Shown piece by piece: positions 60,703-64,000 of a DNA stretch of 64,000 nucleotides (the stretch's first letter is position 1; the number at the start of each line of letters is the position of its first letter). The notes under the pieces are model-generated. The model worked only from the letters and a program-made list of their open reading frames with translations. It was not told the origin of the DNA and searched no databases. Source of the DNA: DATARR01 sp044868005 (GTDB lineage: Bacteria; Acidobacteriota; Thermoanaerobaculia; Multivoradales; UBA5704); contig JBIOVX010000232.1 of assembly GCA_044868005.1 (NCBI GenBank), forward strand, positions 7,834 through 71,833, given 5' to 3'. The position numbers and the translations under genes are program-made.

Positions 60703-61127
60703 CCTCCCATTCTCAAGGCCAAACGACCGCCCAGCTTCAGGGATGACCCTGAGCTGCGCCTTCTGTCAGCGGTTTCGCGCCTGCCTATTATACTGCATCG
60801 GCCTTCGAGTGACACAGCTCCCGAACTTCAAGAGGGCAGACTGACGACAGGTCAACCCAAACCTACCCGGCGGTCAGAATCACGATGACTCAGGTCATCC
60901 TGAGATTGACGGCGATCATCTTGATGCAGACCGCAGATGGGACGGCACCAAAGAGGTCCCGCGTAGAGTGGAACCGGTCAAGAAGGAAGCTGCCTGCCGC
61001 CGGGTTGACTCGCCGCACGACGCGCGGTAGTTTCCTTTTGCACTCTACAACACATCCGCAGTTGCCGCGAGACGGAGGTCTTCGGCTCGCGGTTAGAGGT
61101 AACGTCCGCCTACAACAGGAGAGATTC
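60703..61127. other. 425-bp gap with one promoter candidate
   Basis: No gene, tRNA or repeat array is visible between the HEPN-like gene and the cupin gene. In-frame upstream extension of the cupin frame to 60885 has no ribosome-binding site or homologous look. The only signal is the promoter pair at 61005-61033. The rest is unremarkable, lower-GC sequence. Confidence 0.5.
61005..61033 (+). promoter_or_regulatory. Promoter candidate for the cupin gene
   Basis: TTGACT at 61005-61010 and TAGTTT at 61028-61033 with a 17-bp spacer, 95 bp before the ATG at 61128. The spacing is ideal and the surrounding gap is otherwise empty. The match to the -10 consensus is only moderate. Confidence 0.45.
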
Positions 61128-62141
61128 ATGGAGCTCGAGCAGTATTGGGAGAGGTACCGCACGCACACGCAGATCCGCCAGGGTGGCGCGCTCAGCAACC
61201 TGGGGGACGGCATTTCGATCACCACCCAAGGCATCAACACCCGCCCGATTGCCTGGCCGGGCAACGGCTTCCTGACCGAGGCTGTGCACGTCCTCACCCT
61301 GAAGCCGGGGGAGGAGAGCTCGCGGTACGCCTACGACATGGCCGAGGAGGCGACGATCGTCTTCAAGGGTAAGGGACAGGTCTACCTGGGGGGACAGTGG
61401 CTCGACGTCGAGCCGGGAGACATCGCCTATTTCCCCTTCACCGTCGAAAGAGCCATGCGCAACCCGGCGGAGAACCAGGACGACTTCGTGCTGGTGACCT
61501 GCATCTCGCCGCCGCAGTTCGACCTCTACGAGTCCGCCGGCTTCTACGACTCGGTGCACAAGGTGATGAACTACGACGCCATCGACTACGCGAAGATCAA
61601 CACGAAGCGCGTCACCTACTCGAACACCAACGACCTGGCCTTCCACGACAGCCACTCCGAGATCCGTGCGTGGAACCTCAGCAACGACGAGATCCGTAAG
61701 AGCGGGGCGCTGTTCAATTGCTTCTATGGCGCGCCGCTCGTCGGGCTCGTGGAGGGCGGCGAGGCGAGCGGACCGCCGAGCATGCTTCTCATCCTCTGGG
61801 GCGGCTACGGCACCGGCGCTACCGGCTTCAACTTTGCCAACATGAGCCCGGGCATGACGGCGGACATCCACACGCATCCGGTCTCGGACGAGTGCGTCAT
61901 CAACTGGGCGGGCGGCGATCAGGCTTGGCTCAACGACCGCTGGGTGCCGACCGGACCTTATGACTGCCTGCTGGCGCCTTGCGGCGTGCGCCACGGCGCC
62001 GTCGTGCCGGCCGATGCCAAGGAGGATTATTTCGTGGGCGGCCTCGCCGCGCCGCCGCAGCTCGACCTGCTCATCCAGAGCGGCTATTACAAGGACGGGA
62101 AGTTCACCCGCCCGGCTTTCGAGAAGCTGAAGGGGAGCTGA
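61128..62141 (+). CDS. Two-domain cupin (bicupin) protein
   Basis: 337 residues from ATG 61128 (AGGAGA upstream). The first cupin covers about 40-130 (FLTEAVHVLTLKPGEESSRY, GQVYLGGQWLDVEPGDIAYF), without the usual metal His pair; the second covers about 220-310, with MSPGMTADIHTHPVSDECVI supplying HxH and GVRHGAVVP the final His. The second site is probably metal-binding. A catalytic role such as dioxygenase or isomerase is possible but not assignable. The 3' end overlaps the convergent PMT gene by 55 bp. Confidence 0.78.
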   Translation: MELEQYWERYRTHTQIRQGGALSNLGDGISITTQGINTRPIAWPGNGFLTEAVHVLTLKPGEESSRYAYDMAEEATIVFKGKGQVYLGGQWLDVEPGDIAYFPFTVERAMRNPAENQDDFVLVTCISPPQFDLYESAGFYDSVHKVMNYDAIDYAKINTKRVTYSNTNDLAFHDSHSEIRAWNLSNDEIRKSGALFNCFYGAPLVGLVEGGEASGPPSMLLILWGGYGTGATGFNFANMSPGMTADIHTHPVSDECVINWAGGDQAWLNDRWVPTGPYDCLLAPCGVRHGAVVPADAKEDYFVGGLAAPPQLDLLIQSGYYKDGKFTRPAFEKLKGS

Positions 62142-63901
62142 GCGGACCCCGGGGCGGCCGGGACCCGGTAGAGATGGAACGTCCCGGCCACCCAGCCATG
62201 GTCCTCGCCGGAACGGATGCGGCGCCAGACGGGCTGCCAGTGCGCGGCGATGGCACGCCGCTCGCGATACTGGTAGATGCGCTGCGGATCGCCGTGCAGG
62301 ATGCCGGGCAGGAGCTGCTCCACGCCGACGTTGACGATGTACCAGCCTGGCGGCAAGGGATCTTCGGCATCGACGAGGCGGGCGGCCGGCAGGTAGGCGT
62401 GGAGCACGTCGTCCCGCAGCCCAAAGTAGAGCACGCCGAGAGGTTCCAGGCCGCGGCGCTTCACCTCGGCAGCGAGCCACCGCAGGTTCTGGCGGAACTC
62501 GATGTCGCCGGCGCCGAGGGCGAAGCGGGTCGGGTTGCGCTCTCCCAGCCACCACGTATTGGTCGCGGCGAGCCAGTTAGGCGTTACCGCAGCCGCCTCC
62601 AGCAGGAGGATGGCGGCTGTGGCCGTCGCCCAGCGGGGCCGCCGCGCGAGCCCGACGGCGAGCGGCAGGAAGAGCAAGGTCAAGACCGGGAGGAGATGCC
62701 GGAGCCCGATGTTGTAGTTGGAGCGCATCGCTATTACCAGGTAGAGCACGGCGGTGGCGGCGAGGAGCAGGGCTCCCCGGCTCGTCCCGTCCGCGTGCGC
62801 GCGGCGAGGCCGCCAACGAAACGCCAAGGCGAGCGCGGCGGCGAGCAGGACGAGCGGCGTCTTCACCAGCAGCGCGGCCGGGAAGTACCACCAGCGTCCG
62901 CGCGAGCTGACCTCGCCGAAAGCGTAAGAAGGATAGACGCCGAGCGCGTCCTGCGCCGCGATGCCGAGCACTCCCGTCGTCATCTGCGCCACGAGCGGAT
63001 GCCGGCGCTCGAGCGTGAGCAGACGCGTCTCCCAGGCCGCTAGCCTGTCACCGGTGAGCAGCGTCGCCTCGCCGCGGCAGTATTGGCGGACCACTTCCTG
63101 GCCGGTCGCCGCGTCATACCGATGGTTGGCGACGGCATAGGCGGCGAGCACCAGCACCGCGGCGATGGGCAGCGCGACGAGCGGCAACACCACGCGCCGC
63201 CGCCAGCCGATGCGGTCTGGGGCCGGCGCCATCGCCAGCAGCAGGACGACGGGCAGCAGGAGGAGACCGGAGAACTTGCTCGCGGCGGCGAGACCGACTC
63301 CGGCGCCGACGGCGGCGGCGCGGCCGAGCGACGGGCGCTCCTGCCAGCGCAGACCCGCGAGCAGGGTGACGACGAAGCCGCAGGCGACGGCGGCGTCGGT
63401 CTGCAACGACGAGAGCCACGGCACGAGGTTGAAGGAGAGCCCCACCATCGACACCAGCAGCCAGCCGGCGACCGGGCCGCCGAAGCGTCGGCCGAGAAAG
63501 AAGCAGGCGATGAGCAGGGGAGCGCCGAAAGCGGCCAGCACGATCCAGCGCCCGGCCACCGTCGCCCGCCAGACCCGCTCCGGCTGCCGGTGCATGCGGT
63601 CCGTGGCGGGGACGGCATCGCGCGGCAGCACCGGCGGCCAGAGCGCCGTGCCGCTCGCCAGCACGGGCAGCGCCGCGACGAGCTTGACCAGCGGCGGATG
63701 CTCGAGGTTGTGGAGGTTCTGTCCGTAGACGAGCGCGTGCTGGCCGGCGAGGAGATGCTGGGCGCCGTCGCCGGAGAGCGATTGCCGATGGATGGCGGCG
63801 CCCTGGAGGCCCAGGATGGCGAGAGCCAGGGCTACGCCGGGTGCGTAGTGGCTGAGCCGGGCCAGCCGGGCGGCGGCAGGATCGCTAAGGGAATCGGACA
63901 T
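62087..63901 (-). CDS. PMT/GT39-family membrane glycosyltransferase
   Basis: 604 residues from ATG 63901; an in-frame start at 63997 lies beyond a repeat hairpin and is rejected. About 11 transmembrane helices. The first periplasmic loop has SLSGDGAQHLLAGQHALVYG (the DxE-like catalytic region is SGDGAQH, lacking the classic DE) and NLHNLEHPPLVKLVAALPVL, the EHPPL motif of PMT/ArnT transferases. The large C-terminal part after the last helix (about 430-604) is periplasmic. It would use a polyprenyl-phosphate sugar donor; the acceptor is unknown. The start of the window holds the tail of another, different GT39-like protein. Confidence 0.78.
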   Translation of the reverse strand: MSDSLSDPAAARLARLSHYAPGVALALAILGLQGAAIHRQSLSGDGAQHLLAGQHALVYGQNLHNLEHPPLVKLVAALPVLASGTALWPPVLPRDAVPATDRMHRQPERVWRATVAGRWIVLAAFGAPLLIACFFLGRRFGGPVAGWLLVSMVGLSFNLVPWLSSLQTDAAVACGFVVTLLAGLRWQERPSLGRAAAVGAGVGLAAASKFSGLLLLPVVLLLAMAPAPDRIGWRRRVVLPLVALPIAAVLVLAAYAVANHRYDAATGQEVVRQYCRGEATLLTGDRLAAWETRLLTLERRHPLVAQMTTGVLGIAAQDALGVYPSYAFGEVSSRGRWWYFPAALLVKTPLVLLAAALALAFRWRPRRAHADGTSRGALLLAATAVLYLVIAMRSNYNIGLRHLLPVLTLLFLPLAVGLARRPRWATATAAILLLEAAAVTPNWLAATNTWWLGERNPTRFALGAGDIEFRQNLRWLAAEVKRRGLEPLGVLYFGLRDDVLHAYLPAARLVDAEDPLPPGWYIVNVGVEQLLPGILHGDPQRIYQYRERRAIAAHWQPVWRRIRSGEDHGWVAGTFHLYRVPAAPGSAQLPFSFSKAGRVNFPSL

Positions 63902-63945
63902 TGCTTCTATGATCTCCGATTCCGCCAAGGAGAGAGGGAAAATTC

Positions 63946-63970
63946 GTAGGGGCGGGGCTTGTCCCCGCCC
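63946..63970. repeat. GC hairpin of the GTAGGGGCG repeat type
   Basis: GTAG followed by GGGCGGGG, loop CTTGT, and CCCCGCCC forms an 8-bp stem, 45 bp upstream of the PMT start. This outline is a widespread dispersed repeat in high-GC soil bacteria as I recall, and belongs with the hairpins at 12096 and 52624. Position upstream of a start could influence expression. Confidence 0.65.
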
Positions 63971-64000
63971 AGGGGTGGGTGGAGCCGAGCGGCTCACTAA

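Noticed and set aside
60885..61127. Upstream extension of the cupin gene
   Set aside because: The sequence contains the promoter candidate and no family-like residues; ATG 61128 has a good ribosome-binding site.

Overview
The window is GC-rich, densely coded, and carries a double-membrane (diderm) gene set: PagL-type lipid A deacylase, TamB/Omp85 pair, TonB-ExbB-ExbD-ExbD, LolC/E-type permease, a PgaABCD-type exopolysaccharide operon and several lipoproteins. The TPR lipoprotein directly upstream of tonB-exbB-exbD-exbD, the meaB / methylmalonyl-CoA epimerase / acyl-CoA dehydrogenase run, many 4-bp start/stop overlaps and the Uma2, HicBA and PIN modules suggest Acidobacteriota, perhaps Thermoanaerobaculia. 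This placement is inference from gene content; there is no rRNA marker in the window.

Layout. 1-6.3 kb: end of a membrane glycosyltransferase, PagL-like protein, Trm112-like protein, O-antigen ligase, an OmpR/histidine kinase pair, CmoA-like enzyme and an isoprenylcysteine-methyltransferase-like membrane protein. 6.4-15.1 kb: tlyA-nadK-tamB-omp85, one run of overlapping genes; a 140-bp palindromic element sits in frame inside the signal peptide of the Omp85 gene. 15.1-18.7 kb: DUF5674 remnant and small partner, ribBA, hicBA, a GT4 glycosyltransferase. 18.67-19.05 kb: a non-genic array of 18 units with an exact 21-bp period and a GATATC core. 19.2-22.2 kb: metF, a secreted protein, a polyprenyl-phosphate sugar transferase. 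22.2-28.2 kb: a six-gene minus-strand operon (nucleotidyltransferase, O-antigen ligase/TPR, S26-like peptidase with Cys for Ser, HprK-like kinase, PqqD, radical SAM/SPASM) facing a small promoter-driven peptide gene whose C-terminus looks like a modified-peptide precursor. 28.3-33.8 kb: DUF1990, CstA, amino-acid permease, dicarboxylate/amino-acid symporter. 34-37.3 kb: TonB system. 37.3-45.4 kb: TPR protein, TPR/double cNMP-binding protein, LolC/E, carA, four small secreted or cytosolic proteins. 45.4-52 kb: pgaABCD and an SGNH hydrolase. 52-56.2 kb: outer-membrane protein, methylmalonyl-CoA pathway genes, NTF2-like protein. 56.2-56.85 kb: a second 21-bp-period array with a different core (TGCGTCAT-like), which reverses orientation part-way. 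56.9-60.7 kb: accessory island (Uma2, frameshifted regulator, PIN pair, frameshifted DUF429, membrane HEPN-like protein). 61.1-63.9 kb: two-domain cupin protein and a PMT-family glycosyltransferase.

The two leading candidates for something undescribed are (1) the paired 21-bp-period arrays, which put different short cores on one face of the helix in two unrelated intergenic spaces, and (2) the PqqD/radical SAM/HprK-like/Cys-S26 operon with its convergent candidate precursor peptide. All family assignments are from recognition of motifs by eye; no database search was run.
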